This document shows positions 16,495-26,682 of a stretch of DNA of 39,517 bases, piece after piece (positions within the stretch are counted from its first letter, which is position 1; each line of letters begins with the position of its first letter). Origin of the DNA: an uncultured Prevotellaceae bacterium (GTDB lineage: Bacteria; Bacteroidota; Bacteroidia; Bacteroidales; Bacteroidaceae); NCBI GenBank assembly GCA_902786665.1, contig CADADN010000059.1:1-39517 (forward strand), written 5' to 3'. Made by a program: the position numbers and the translations under genes. The notes beneath the pieces were generated by a model, which had not been told where the DNA came from, made no database searches, and saw only the letters and a list, made by a program, of their open reading frames with translations.

Positions 16495-19400
16495 ATGATT
16501 AAAAATCTGTCAAAATCTATGAATCTAAAGCAACTGATTAGACAGACCATTCCCGCTATTCTGATGCTGTTTGCATTCAGCACCATGCTGCATGCGCAGA
16601 ACGGTATCACAGTAAGAGGTGTTGTCACAGACAATAATGCCGACCCATTGATTGGTGCCACGGTGATTGTCAAGGGGCAACCTTCCTTGGGAACGGTGAC
16701 CGACATCGACGGCAACTTCCAACTGACGGTGCCCTCTGAGAATTCAGTGCTGGTGATTTCTTATGTAGGTATGACCACTAAGGAAGTGAAGGTTGGCAAA
16801 CAGCGCGACATCAGTGTTTCACTCGCTGATGATGCCACACTGGAAGAAGTGGTTGTGGTAGGTTACGGCCAACAGAAAAAGGCCTCTGTGGTGGGTGCCA
16901 TCACCCAGACCACGGGTGAAGTTCTTGAACGTGCAGCAGGTATCGGTAGCGTCGGTGCGGCCCTCACGGGTAACCTTCCCGGTATCGCCACTATTGCTTC
17001 TACTGGTCAGCCAGGTGAAGAGGACCCACGAATCTACATTCGTGGTGCGGCAGCATGGAACCAAGATGCCCAGCCTCTTATCCTCGTCGATGGTGTGAAG
17101 CGTGAGATCAAGTCTGTCGACATCACGTCAGTGCAGACCATCTCAGTGTTGAAGGACGCCTCCGCCACCGCCGTCTATGGTGTGGAAGGTGCCAACGGCG
17201 TCATCCTCATCACCACCAAGCGCGGTCAGGAAGGCAAGGCAAGAATCGATGTTGGATTCAACGCCACCCTGAAAGCAGTGTCCAAGCTCCCTCGCAAGTA
17301 TGACTCCTACGACGGTTACATCCTCCGCAACGAAGCCATCGAGCATGAGCTCGCTTTGGGAGGTGCCGGTTCTTGGGCATACTATCGTCCACAGACCTTC
17401 ATCAACAACTTCCGCAACCAAGACTATACTGTAAAGCCTAACTATGATGCCGATGGCAACTACCTCGGCGACTACAGCCAAGCGGAGCGCTATCCCAATA
17501 TTGACTGGCAGGACGAGATGTTCAAGGAATACACCTTTTCTTATAATACGAACCTCAATCTATCCGGTGGTACGAAGGCCGTCAAGTATTTCGTGTCCTT
17601 CGACTTCCAGAACGAGGGTGACATGACCAGGATTTGGGACAACCGTCAAGGTTATGAGGGTGGTTATTCCTATAATCGTTTGAACGTACGTTCCAACTTG
17701 GACTTCCAGATTACGAAGTCCACCTTGTTCAAGGTCAACCTGGCAGGTTCCAATGCCCAGCAAAAGACCCCACGTTATTATTATGGCAACAGTGGCGAGT
17801 TCTTCCAGCAGCAACAATGGGCAGGTGCATACCGCATGCCACCAAACGTCTTCCCCGTACAATTCTCCAATGGGGCATGGGGTTACTCCAGGTTGGCTGC
17901 ATCCAACATGGCCAACTCCCCCATGAACGTGGCAACATCCGGTTTTGAGCAAAAAACCATCACCCGCATATTCACCGACTTCTCTCTCGAGCAGAATCTT
18001 GACTTTGTCACCAAGGGCCTTGTTGCACGCGGTACGATTTCATGGGACAACCAGTTCGACGAGGGCAACCGTGGTATCGCAAATGGCCCCAATGGTGGCG
18101 GTGGCCACGTCAACAATACGGCATACATTCTCCCGGAGGACGGTCAGCTCCTTTTCGAGAATGAGATTTTCGCATCGACGGGTTTCGACTTCTTTGAACA
18201 ACGTGACTGGGAACATCAGCCAGGCAGAGTCAATTATACAAGCCGTGCTACTGAAATGTCACTCCAACTATACTGGGGTCGTCAATTGGGTCAACACAAC
18301 GTGACCTTGATGGGTAACTGGAAACGTCGTTCCAGCGCAGGCAATGCCGACCTTGAGAACCGTCGTGAGGACTGGGTGTTCCGTACCACCTACGACTTTA
18401 AGAGCAGGTATTTCGCCGAGTTCAACGGTGCCTACAATGGTTCACAGAAATTCTCTCCCGACAACCGCTTCGCTTTCTTCTGTTCTGGCGCTTTAGGTTG
18501 GATGGTCACAGATGAGAAATTCATGAAATGGTTGGTTGACAAGCGAATCGTCGAGATGTTCAAGATTCGTGGCTCCATCGGTGAGATAGGCGACGACAGC
18601 GCCGGTGACCGTTATGCATACATGACCACTTGGGATGTGATTGGTCCTTATGGGATGGGGCTTGACCCCTCCTCCACCAGCCCGTTCACCGGATACAAGG
18701 AATCATCTGTTGCCAGCCCCGACCTCCGTTGGGCAACCGTGCAGAAGAAGAACATCGGTTTCGACTACGCCATCCTCAACGGCATGTTCGCCGGTAGTTT
18801 CGACTGGTTCCGCGACGACCGTTACGACATCTTCATTTATGGCCGTGACCGTTCCGTGCCATCCTATTATGGTGCAGCAAAGACCCCTGACGTCAACAAG
18901 GGCAAGATCAAGAATCAAGGATTCGAGGTCGAGGTTCGCTTCAACAAGGTATTGAAAAATGGCATGCGTTTCTGGGCAAACACCAACTACACCTATGCGC
19001 ACAACGTCATCAAGTTGAAGGACGACCCGGAATTGATTCCCAGTTACCGCAAGGCGAAAGGTTATTCCCAAGGACAATACTGGTCATTCATCGACAACGG
19101 CTATATCAAGAACTACGACGAACTCTATAGTGTGCCCGAGCGTCAGACCAGTGACGAGCAGGTGCTCATCGGCGACCATTACATCGTTGACTTCAATGGC
19201 GACGGTGTCGTTGACGAGACCAACGACCAAGCTCCTTACGGCTACACCGGCACTCCGGAGCACACCTACAACGCCACCATCGGTTGGGAATGGAAGGGAT
19301 TCAGCATGTTTGCACAGCTTTATGGTGTGACAGGCGTCACCCGTGACGTGACCCTCACCTCCTTCCCCGACCAGCTGCTCACCGTATACGACACAGGCAA

Positions 19401-19719
19401 ATGGTGGAATCCCGTTGATGGCGATGGTGAAGTTGTCGTCCCACGTTTCACCACGCAGGTAGCATACAACAACGGCACCCAGTTCCTCTTCGACGGTTCC
19501 TATTTCCGACTGAAGAACGTGGAAGTCGCTTACACATGGACGAAGGGTTGGATCAAGAAACTTGGTTTCACAAGCCTGAAGGTTTATTTGAATGGCAACA
19601 ACCTCTTCCTGATTACAAAGATGCCTGACGACCGTGAAAGTAACTACGGTTGGAGTGGCGCCGGTGGCGCTTACCCCACAGTCAGACGTTATAACATAGG
19701 TTTCAAGCTTTACATTTAA
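16495..19719 (+). CDS. SusC/RagA-type TonB-dependent outer-membrane transporter (first)
   Basis: The 1074-residue protein has a signal peptide (cleavage near HAQ, residue 35), a CarboxypepD_reg-like domain at about 38-120 (VRGVVTDNNADPLIGATV), a TonB-box-like segment (LEEVVVVGYGQQKKASVVGA), a plug domain at about 130-245 (LILVDGVKRE, SVLKDASATAVYGVEGANG) and a 22-strand-type beta-barrel ending in RYNIGFKLYI. It would move oligosaccharides across the outer membrane with energy from TonB. It is the first gene of a SusC-SusD-SusC-SusD unit and corresponds in position to xusA of the xylan utilization system. SusD follows with only a few bases between them. Confidence 0.96.
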   Translation: MIKNLSKSMNLKQLIRQTIPAILMLFAFSTMLHAQNGITVRGVVTDNNADPLIGATVIVKGQPSLGTVTDIDGNFQLTVPSENSVLVISYVGMTTKEVKVGKQRDISVSLADDATLEEVVVVGYGQQKKASVVGAITQTTGEVLERAAGIGSVGAALTGNLPGIATIASTGQPGEEDPRIYIRGAAAWNQDAQPLILVDGVKREIKSVDITSVQTISVLKDASATAVYGVEGANGVILITTKRGQEGKARIDVGFNATLKAVSKLPRKYDSYDGYILRNEAIEHELALGGAGSWAYYRPQTFINNFRNQDYTVKPNYDADGNYLGDYSQAERYPNIDWQDEMFKEYTFSYNTNLNLSGGTKAVKYFVSFDFQNEGDMTRIWDNRQGYEGGYSYNRLNVRSNLDFQITKSTLFKVNLAGSNAQQKTPRYYYGNSGEFFQQQQWAGAYRMPPNVFPVQFSNGAWGYSRLAASNMANSPMNVATSGFEQKTITRIFTDFSLEQNLDFVTKGLVARGTISWDNQFDEGNRGIANGPNGGGGHVNNTAYILPEDGQLLFENEIFASTGFDFFEQRDWEHQPGRVNYTSRATEMSLQLYWGRQLGQHNVTLMGNWKRRSSAGNADLENRREDWVFRTTYDFKSRYFAEFNGAYNGSQKFSPDNRFAFFCSGALGWMVTDEKFMKWLVDKRIVEMFKIRGSIGEIGDDSAGDRYAYMTTWDVIGPYGMGLDPSSTSPFTGYKESSVASPDLRWATVQKKNIGFDYAILNGMFAGSFDWFRDDRYDIFIYGRDRSVPSYYGAAKTPDVNKGKIKNQGFEVEVRFNKVLKNGMRFWANTNYTYAHNVIKLKDDPELIPSYRKAKGYSQGQYWSFIDNGYIKNYDELYSVPERQTSDEQVLIGDHYIVDFNGDGVVDETNDQAPYGYTGTPEHTYNATIGWEWKGFSMFAQLYGVTGVTRDVTLTSFPDQLLTVYDTGKWWNPVDGDGEVVVPRFTTQVAYNNGTQFLFDGSYFRLKNVEVAYTWTKGWIKKLGFTSLKVYLNGNNLFLITKMPDDRESNYGWSGAGGAYPTVRRYNIGFKLYI

Positions 19720-19725
19720 TTGCGT

Positions 19726-21759
19726 ATGTCTATCATGAAATATTATCATCACATCAAAACCCTTTTTGGTGGTTCGCTGCTCCTTTTGGCAGTTGCTTCC
19801 TTCACTTCTTGCTCCGATTGGCTCGACAAAGACCCTGAGTCCATCATAGCAGAAGATGAGGCATTCAAGAACTACCGCAATTTCCAAGGGTATATCGAGG
19901 AAATCTACAACTTGATTCCTGATAAGGAGAGTTGCAACTATTGTACTGCATGGAATTTTGGCGACGATGCTGTTCACAACCCGGAAGGCTATGCCCACAT
20001 GGACCATCAGGTCGACCTTGGCAACTATCGCAACTGGTTGAGCAACAACCAATGCTGGCTCATGGGTAATAATTATAACGGCAGGGAACAATCCCTGTGG
20101 AACAACTCTTGGTACTGCATCCGCAAGTGCAACATGGGTATAGAGAACATCAAGTCTCTTGTCGGTACTGATGAAGAGCGCGACCTGTTGCTCGGACAGA
20201 TGTATTTCTTCCGTGCCTGGTGGCATTTCGAACTGATGTGCTACTTCGGAGGCCTGCCTTATATTGACAAAGCTTACGATGCCAAAGAAATCCCCCAACT
20301 TCCCCGCCTCTCTTTCCAGGAATGTGCCGACCGCTGTGCAGAAGACTTTGAGATGGCATACAGGCTTCTTCCTTTGGACCCGACGGCATGGGATGAGACG
20401 TTGGCCGGCATGCAGACCTCAGGAAATAACGATTTGCGTGTCAACGGTTTCATGGCCCTCTGCTACCTTGGCAAGTGCTACCTCTGGGCAGGCTCTCCGC
20501 TCATGAAGGAGTTTGAGAAAACCAAGAACGGTGGCGTGGCCCAACTCTTGGGGGCAAGCAGCAACGGCAAGACCTATGATTATGATGTCAATTACTGCAA
20601 GAAGGCTGCTGAGACTCTCGGCAAGGCTCTTGACTTGGTGAAGAAAGGACAAGTGACCTACAAGCTTGCAGAGTTCAAGTATTCCGACCTTTACAACCAC
20701 ACCAAGGATGACAATTCAGAGTCCAACTACTCTGACATCTTCTATACACACAGGCAGAATTGGCAGTATCCCGGTTCCACCGAGGCCATCTTCCGTGGTG
20801 CATATCCTGGTGTGAACAAAGCCAACTGGAACTGTGCCAAGATTTTCGGCCCCAAGGTTTCAGGCCTGGTGGCACATGACAAGATCATCCACCACCCCAC
20901 CGCCAACGTCATCGACCAATACGGCATGGCCAACGGCCAGCCCATCTATTTGGTGAGAAATGGCATCTATGAGATCAACCCAGCCTCCGGATGGGACCCC
21001 GAGCATCCCTACAAGGACCGTGACCCACGTTTCTATCACGACATCATCTTCGACGGCTTCCACTATGTGCTCAGCACAGATGCCTTGAACTCCGACCAAA
21101 AGAAACTGGAGTATTGCGAACTTTTCACGGGTGGTGCCATGCGTTCCGTAGCCGATGGAAGCAGCACGGGCTATTTCATTCAGAAACTGATACCTCACCA
21201 GTGCAATGAAGGTGACAAATGGTACGACTACGACCATGCCTTCCAAAGCTATCTTCCTTACATGCGTCTTGCCGACATCTATCTGATGTATGCAGAGGCC
21301 ATGGCAGCCATAGCAACTGATGCAAAGGGTCTTGACAACAGGGATTATTGTCCGCTGTCTGCTGTTGACGCCATCAACGCCCTCCGCGACCGTGTCAACT
21401 CTGCCGATTATCCCATGGAGCATGTGGTGGCCAACTGCCGTGACACCCGTGAGCACTTCATCGACGAGGTGCGCCGCGAGCGTGCCGTGGAACTTTCCTT
21501 TGAAGGTTTCCGTTGGTGCGACCTTCAGCGTTGGCTCCTCTTGACAGAACCCCCATACACGATGAAATACTCTCATGAGTTCGAACGTTTGGAAACGGCC
21601 GACTGGTTCAAGAGCCACGACCCCAAGGACGCCAAGGTAGGCAACTTCCACAAGGAAGAGCTGATCACCCGCCGTTTTGAGTCAAAGCACTATTGGTTCC
21701 CGCTTCCCGACAAGGATATTTATCTTTACGAAGGATTCCCCCAGAATCCAGGATGGTAG
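19726..21759 (+). CDS. SusD/RagB-type surface glycan-binding lipoprotein (first)
   Basis: The product is 677 residues from the ATG at 19726 (an ATG at 19735, MKYYHH, is equally possible). The leader ends in a lipobox, SFTSC-SDWLDKDPES, typical of SusD. TPR-like helices follow (LLGQMYFFRAWWHFELMCYFGG), with the C-terminal RRERAVELSFEGFRWCDLQRW and HYWFPLPDKDIYLYEGFPQNPGW characteristic of the family. It would cap the preceding SusC barrel and capture substrate at the cell surface. It begins 7 bases after the SusC stop codon and corresponds in order to xusB. Confidence 0.95.
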   Translation: MSIMKYYHHIKTLFGGSLLLLAVASFTSCSDWLDKDPESIIAEDEAFKNYRNFQGYIEEIYNLIPDKESCNYCTAWNFGDDAVHNPEGYAHMDHQVDLGNYRNWLSNNQCWLMGNNYNGREQSLWNNSWYCIRKCNMGIENIKSLVGTDEERDLLLGQMYFFRAWWHFELMCYFGGLPYIDKAYDAKEIPQLPRLSFQECADRCAEDFEMAYRLLPLDPTAWDETLAGMQTSGNNDLRVNGFMALCYLGKCYLWAGSPLMKEFEKTKNGGVAQLLGASSNGKTYDYDVNYCKKAAETLGKALDLVKKGQVTYKLAEFKYSDLYNHTKDDNSESNYSDIFYTHRQNWQYPGSTEAIFRGAYPGVNKANWNCAKIFGPKVSGLVAHDKIIHHPTANVIDQYGMANGQPIYLVRNGIYEINPASGWDPEHPYKDRDPRFYHDIIFDGFHYVLSTDALNSDQKKLEYCELFTGGAMRSVADGSSTGYFIQKLIPHQCNEGDKWYDYDHAFQSYLPYMRLADIYLMYAEAMAAIATDAKGLDNRDYCPLSAVDAINALRDRVNSADYPMEHVVANCRDTREHFIDEVRRERAVELSFEGFRWCDLQRWLLLTEPPYTMKYSHEFERLETADWFKSHDPKDAKVGNFHKEELITRRFESKHYWFPLPDKDIYLYEGFPQNPGW

Positions 21760-21763
21760 GAGA

Positions 21764-21798
21764 TTGAATATTGGATATTTAAGATTGAATATTGAAGT
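21764..21798 (+). repeat. Five imperfect TTGAATA-type heptads
   Basis: The 41-bp gap between SusD and the second SusC is almost wholly made of heptads TTGAATA, TTGGATA, TTTAAGA, TTGAATA, TTGAAGT in one register. The same repeat type recurs before other genes in the window. Confidence 0.55.
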
Positions 21799-21800
21799 AT

Positions 21801-24728
21801 ATGAAAAAAATAGTAACAAACATATTTCTCTTTGCCATATTAGGTGTTTCGCCGCTGGCTGTCAATGCCCAGAACACAGACGGGGCCGATGACGATGTCG
21901 TTTACAGCGCCGATTCCACCGTGGCGAAAGAGAAAGTCCATGTTGCCTTCCGCGACAAGGACCCCGACCATCTTCTCGGAGGTGTTTCATACATCAACAT
22001 GGAAGAGCTGCAGAAGAAGGATTACACCATGAGCAGCCTTGAAGACATGTATGCCCTTGTTGGCGGTTGGAATGGCAACAACCTATGGGGTATGGACAAC
22101 GACCGTCTTGACAACAATGACAACAACAACCTTCCGTTGGTCATCATCGACGGTGTGAAGCGCCCATCCAACAACGTGCTACCTTCCGAAATCGAGCAAA
22201 TCACCTTCCTCAAGGGTGCACAGGCCGTAGTGATGTTTGGCCCCAAGGGTGCCAAGGGTGCCATCTTGATTACCACGAAGCGTGGGAAGATTGACGGCCT
22301 TCAAATCAAGGTCAACGCCAACACAGGCTTCCACGTGGCCAAGGAGTTCCCCGAGTATCTGGGTTCTGCCGAGTATATGACACTTTACAACGAAGCCTAT
22401 ATGAACGACGGGAACAAAGAGCCAAGGTACACCCAGCAGGACATCTACAACCATGCCTCTGGTTTGAACCCCTACCGTTATCCCAATGTGAACTACTATT
22501 CCGACGAGTATGTCCGCAAGATATACAACCGTTCGGAAGGCACGCTGGAAATCCAGGGTGGCGGCACCCGTGCCCATTTCTACACGAACATCAACTACTA
22601 CCGTGCAGAAGACCTACTCAACTTCGGCCCTGCGAAGAAGAACTACACCGACCGTTTCAGCGTACGTGGCAACGTTGACCTTGTTGTCAACAAACTCATC
22701 AAGGGTTTTGCCAATGCCAGCGCGACGTTCTACAATGCCCATAAGAACAAGGGTGATTTCTGGAATGCGGCTGCCACCATGCGCCCGAACTTCCCTGAGA
22801 ATGCCGCCCCATTGATTTCCATCGACATGGTCGACCCCAATGCCTCCAAGGCCCTTGCCATCTTGGGCAAATCACTCAACCTTCTCGATGGTAAATATTT
22901 CCCTGGCGGCACAAAAACCACGACGAGCAATGCCATTGCAGATTGCTACTTCGGTGGCAAGACCCAAGATGTCAGTCGTCAGTTCCAATTCGATGCAGGT
23001 ATCATCTATGACATGAACAAGTTCTTGAAAGGTTTGTCCTTCAAGACCCTGTTCTCCATCGACTATGCTGCCAGATACAGTCTTTCCTATGACAACAAGT
23101 ATGCGGTGTTCATTCCAACATGGAGTAACTACAACTCACAAGATGCCATAGTTGCCCTTACACAACAGGGCGATGAAATCATTACAGGCCATATGGCCAT
23201 GGGCGGCACCGCCTATCGCCAGACCATCAGTTGGAACGGCCATTTCGATTATGACCATGTGTTTGCAGGCAAGCATCACGTGACTGGCATGGTATTGGCC
23301 AACATGTTCACAACGACAAGTAGTGACGAATACCACCGTTATGCCAATGCCAACGTAGGCATCCAGGCCGGTTACGACTACATGGGTCGTTATTTTGCCG
23401 AGGCATCTTTGGCAGGTGTCCATTCCGCTCGTCTCGCCAAGGGGCATCGCGAAGCCATCTCGCCTTCTTTCACACTTGGTTGGAACATCGCCAGAGAGAG
23501 TTTCTTGGAGAACAGCTTCGTTGACGACCTGATGCTCAGCGCATCCTACAGCGACTTGAACGAGGATATGGATGTCTACCTGGGTAACAGAATGTTCTAT
23601 CTCTACGAGCCTACGTGGACAACCGGTGGCAGTGGATTCTCATGGAGTGAAGGAACGAGTGTGTCTCTTACCAATTCACAAGTGGGCAGCAACCCCGCCC
23701 TCGACTTCATTCATCGCAAGGAATTCTCCGTCAGCCTTCGTGGTTCGTTCTTCAACAAGTTGGTCACCACCGACCTCACCTTCTTCAATACCGACATGGA
23801 TGGTTTTATTGTCCAAAACCTTTCCACATTCCCTTCACACTTGCAAGGTGGCTTGAACAATGGTACGTTCATGCCGGCCATCAACAGCAACATCCAAAAC
23901 CGCCAGGGTCTTGACTTCAGCGTAACCGTCCAGAAACAGTTGGGCCAAGTCAACGCCGCCCTTGGTGTTGTCGGCACCTACCTCACCACGGAAAACAAGA
24001 AGTATGATGAGCTTTTGGATGACATGACGAAGCATCAAAACAGAGAGGGACGTCCACTTGACGTACTTTGGGGCTACAAGTGTCTGGGATTTTACACTTT
24101 GAACGACTTTGACCTTGCCGATGGCAAGTACAATTTGAAAGCCGATCTTCCAAAGTCAAGGATAGGTGGAACCATCCAGCCTGGTGATTTGAAATATGAG
24201 GATGTGAATGGCGATGGCATCATCGACAGTAAGGACCAGGTTGACCTTGGCAAAAATGGCGCGTACGGTGCACCTCTCACCCTTGGCATGAACCTCACCC
24301 TCAAGTACAAGAATTTCACGCTCTTCGTGTTAGGCAATGGCCAGTATGGCGCCTACGGTATGAAGAACAACAGTTACTACTATATGAGCGGAGATGCCAA
24401 ATACTCCGTGAATGCCCGTGGACGATGGACACCTGAGACGGCAGACATTGCCACCCACCCTCGTCTGACGACTTCAACCCATAACCACAACGCAGCGGCA
24501 TCTACATTCTGGCGTTACAGCACAGACCGCTTCGATCTCCGCAAGGTGCAGCTTACTTACGACTTCCCAACAGAAATGTTTGACGGGAAGTGGGTGAAGG
24601 CTCTCTCTGTTTATTTGAACGGCAACGACCTCTTCACGTTCTCCAAGGAGCGCAAGATGATGGAGACCAACGTTGGCGGTGCACCCTATACCCGTTTCTA
24701 TAATCTCGGTGTCAAGGTAACTCTTTAA
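21801..24728 (+). CDS. SusC-type TonB-dependent transporter (second), lacking the N-terminal regulatory-like domain
   Basis: From the ATG at 21801 (MKKIVTNIFLFAILGVSPLAVNAQ) the product is 975 residues. Unlike the first SusC, it has no CarboxypepD_reg-like domain; about 65 residues after the signal peptide it goes straight to a plug (LVIIDGVKRPSNNVLPSEIEQ, GPKGAKGAILITTKRG) and barrel ending in RFYNLGVKVTL. It corresponds in order to xusC. A TTG at 21792 is in frame but is part of the heptad repeat, so the ATG is preferred. It is paired with the SusD at 24829. Confidence 0.94.
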   Translation: MKKIVTNIFLFAILGVSPLAVNAQNTDGADDDVVYSADSTVAKEKVHVAFRDKDPDHLLGGVSYINMEELQKKDYTMSSLEDMYALVGGWNGNNLWGMDNDRLDNNDNNNLPLVIIDGVKRPSNNVLPSEIEQITFLKGAQAVVMFGPKGAKGAILITTKRGKIDGLQIKVNANTGFHVAKEFPEYLGSAEYMTLYNEAYMNDGNKEPRYTQQDIYNHASGLNPYRYPNVNYYSDEYVRKIYNRSEGTLEIQGGGTRAHFYTNINYYRAEDLLNFGPAKKNYTDRFSVRGNVDLVVNKLIKGFANASATFYNAHKNKGDFWNAAATMRPNFPENAAPLISIDMVDPNASKALAILGKSLNLLDGKYFPGGTKTTTSNAIADCYFGGKTQDVSRQFQFDAGIIYDMNKFLKGLSFKTLFSIDYAARYSLSYDNKYAVFIPTWSNYNSQDAIVALTQQGDEIITGHMAMGGTAYRQTISWNGHFDYDHVFAGKHHVTGMVLANMFTTTSSDEYHRYANANVGIQAGYDYMGRYFAEASLAGVHSARLAKGHREAISPSFTLGWNIARESFLENSFVDDLMLSASYSDLNEDMDVYLGNRMFYLYEPTWTTGGSGFSWSEGTSVSLTNSQVGSNPALDFIHRKEFSVSLRGSFFNKLVTTDLTFFNTDMDGFIVQNLSTFPSHLQGGLNNGTFMPAINSNIQNRQGLDFSVTVQKQLGQVNAALGVVGTYLTTENKKYDELLDDMTKHQNREGRPLDVLWGYKCLGFYTLNDFDLADGKYNLKADLPKSRIGGTIQPGDLKYEDVNGDGIIDSKDQVDLGKNGAYGAPLTLGMNLTLKYKNFTLFVLGNGQYGAYGMKNNSYYYMSGDAKYSVNARGRWTPETADIATHPRLTTSTHNHNAAASTFWRYSTDRFDLRKVQLTYDFPTEMFDGKWVKALSVYLNGNDLFTFSKERKMMETNVGGAPYTRFYNLGVKVTL

Positions 24729-24819
24729 TTGAAGATTGAAAATTGAAAATTGAAAATTGAAGATTGATAATTGAAGATTGAAAATTGAAGATTAAAGATT
24801 GATAATTGAAATTTGAAAA
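24729..24819 (+). repeat. Thirteen tandem TTGAARA heptads between SusC and SusD
   Basis: Starting at the base after the SusC stop codon, thirteen consecutive 7-base units (TTGAAGA, TTGAAAA, TTGATAA, TTAAAGA, TTGAAAT) run in perfect register. The nine bases TAGAAGAAA follow, then the SusD ATG. The gap is thus essentially one tandem repeat array. Confidence 0.8.
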
Positions 24820-24828
24820 TAGAAGAAA

Positions 24829-26667
24829 ATGAAGACAAGACACATTATATTGTATTTCATCGGTCTCCTTGCCTTATGCTCATGCGATGACATGTTTGAA
24901 CCGGCAAAAGAGAACTTCCGCCAATTGGATGACATGGCCGAGGAATCCAACTATGCACATGGCCTGCTGATGTACGGCTACGGCAGTCTTCCTTACGTGA
25001 GGTCCACCCAGACCGACGTAGCGACGGACGATGCTGTCAGCAATGCAAAGAGCAACTCTTACATGGAAATGGCGGCTTATGGCTCATGGGCATCTGACAA
25101 CGACCCCATGTCACAATGGGTCAGATGCAAGGGCGGCATCCAGTATGTCAACCTCTTCCTCACCATTGTCGACAAGACCAAGTGGGCACCCAGTGCAGAA
25201 TCCAAGCAGCAAATGTTCATCGACCGTTTGTCAGGTGAAGCCTACGCGCTTCGTGCGCTCCTCTATTACCATCTGCTACAGGCTCATGGAGGCTATGCAG
25301 ACGATGGCGTTCTCTACGGCGTTCCCTTGCTTACTGCCCCGGAAGACGGTAGTTCGGATTTCAACCAGCCCCGCGCCACCTTTGCTGACTGCGTCAAGCA
25401 ATGTTTCGAAGATTGCGACAGGGCGTTGTCTCTTCTCCCCGTGGATTATATAGACATCACCTCCAATGATGAAATACCTGCAAAGTATAGGGAGCTTGGA
25501 GCCAATTATTCCAGCTACAACCTTGTGTTCGGTGTCAAATCCACCGGTTTGATATCAGGCAAGATTGTCGAAGCAGTCAAGGCACAAATCGCCCTGCTTG
25601 CCGCCAGCCCTGCTTTCCGCGACCAGAGCGGCGTGACTTCAGCCCAGGCTGCCACCCTTTGTGCCAATGTCCTCAAGCGCATCGGTGGACTGGAAGGATT
25701 CGACCCCACAGGAAACATCTGGTACAAGAACACTTCAAAACTTGGCCCGGGTTCCTCTGAAATGCCCGAAATCCTTTGGCGCGAAAGCCGCGTTGACGAC
25801 CATAACAACTCGACGCAAGAAGCCGAGAACTTCCCCCCGACGCTTTATGGAACCGGTCGCGTCAACCCGTCGCAGAATCTCGTCGACGCCTTCCCCATGC
25901 GCAACGGACTACCCATCACCGATGCCAATTCCGGCTACAACCCACAGGACCCCTATGTCAATCGCGACCCACGTCTTTCAGACTACATCATCTATAACGG
26001 GACCACATTCAGAAGAATCGACATCATCACCGGTAACTATCCCAACTCAAAGGGCGAGTCTACAGACAACCGCAACAACAGGGACAATTACTCAACACGC
26101 ACCGGCTATTACCTGAAGAAGCTTCTGCGCGACGACGTCAGCCCGGCAACCAGTGGTTCAGAAATCAAGCAATGGCACGTCTATCCCCGCATCCGTTATA
26201 CAGAAATGTTCCTGGCTTACGCTGAAGCCGCCAACGATGCATGGGGCCCCAAGAGCGACCCGACAGGCATAGGTTTCACAGCTTATGACGTAATCAAGGC
26301 CATTCGTGAACGTGCGGGCCTCGCAACCAACGAGATTGGCCAGCCCCTTCCGCAAGGAGATGTCTATCTTGAAGACTGCGCCAACGACCAAGCCAGGATG
26401 ACCAACCTCATCCGCAACGAGCGCCGCATCGAACTTTGCTTTGAGAACAAGCGTTTCTGGGACCTCCGTCGTTGGATGTTGCCGCTCAATGAATCCATCA
26501 ATGGCATCCAGATCGACCGCGACGAAGCAACCAATGCGCTCACCTATACCATTGTCCAAGGCATTGAGAAACGTGATTTCGACAGCTCTTATCAGTGGTA
26601 CGGCCCCATTCCAAAGAGCGAAGTGCTCAAATGGAGCAATCTCAAGCAAAACAGGGGGTGGTATTGA
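24829..26667 (+). CDS. SusD/RagB-type surface glycan-binding lipoprotein (second)
   Basis: The 612-residue protein has a leader ending in the lipobox LALCSC followed by DDMF. It has the SusD TPR-like region (GEAYALRALLYYHLLQAHGGYADDGVLYGVPLL) and C-terminal motifs RNERRIELCFENKRFWDLRRWMLP and YQWYGPIPKSEVLKWSNLKQNRGWY. It would work with the second SusC, and it corresponds in order to xusD. It is separated from its SusC by the heptad array rather than being directly adjacent. Confidence 0.95.
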   Translation: MKTRHIILYFIGLLALCSCDDMFEPAKENFRQLDDMAEESNYAHGLLMYGYGSLPYVRSTQTDVATDDAVSNAKSNSYMEMAAYGSWASDNDPMSQWVRCKGGIQYVNLFLTIVDKTKWAPSAESKQQMFIDRLSGEAYALRALLYYHLLQAHGGYADDGVLYGVPLLTAPEDGSSDFNQPRATFADCVKQCFEDCDRALSLLPVDYIDITSNDEIPAKYRELGANYSSYNLVFGVKSTGLISGKIVEAVKAQIALLAASPAFRDQSGVTSAQAATLCANVLKRIGGLEGFDPTGNIWYKNTSKLGPGSSEMPEILWRESRVDDHNNSTQEAENFPPTLYGTGRVNPSQNLVDAFPMRNGLPITDANSGYNPQDPYVNRDPRLSDYIIYNGTTFRRIDIITGNYPNSKGESTDNRNNRDNYSTRTGYYLKKLLRDDVSPATSGSEIKQWHVYPRIRYTEMFLAYAEAANDAWGPKSDPTGIGFTAYDVIKAIRERAGLATNEIGQPLPQGDVYLEDCANDQARMTNLIRNERRIELCFENKRFWDLRRWMLPLNESINGIQIDRDEATNALTYTIVQGIEKRDFDSSYQWYGPIPKSEVLKWSNLKQNRGWY

Positions 26668-26682
26668 TTTAATTGAAAATTG

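Noticed and set aside
19084-20298. 404-codon minus-strand frame across the SusC/SusD boundary
   Set aside because: It spans parts of two well-supported genes and has no recognisable features.
24729-24819. CRISPR array
   Set aside because: The 7-bp units are contiguous with no spacers.
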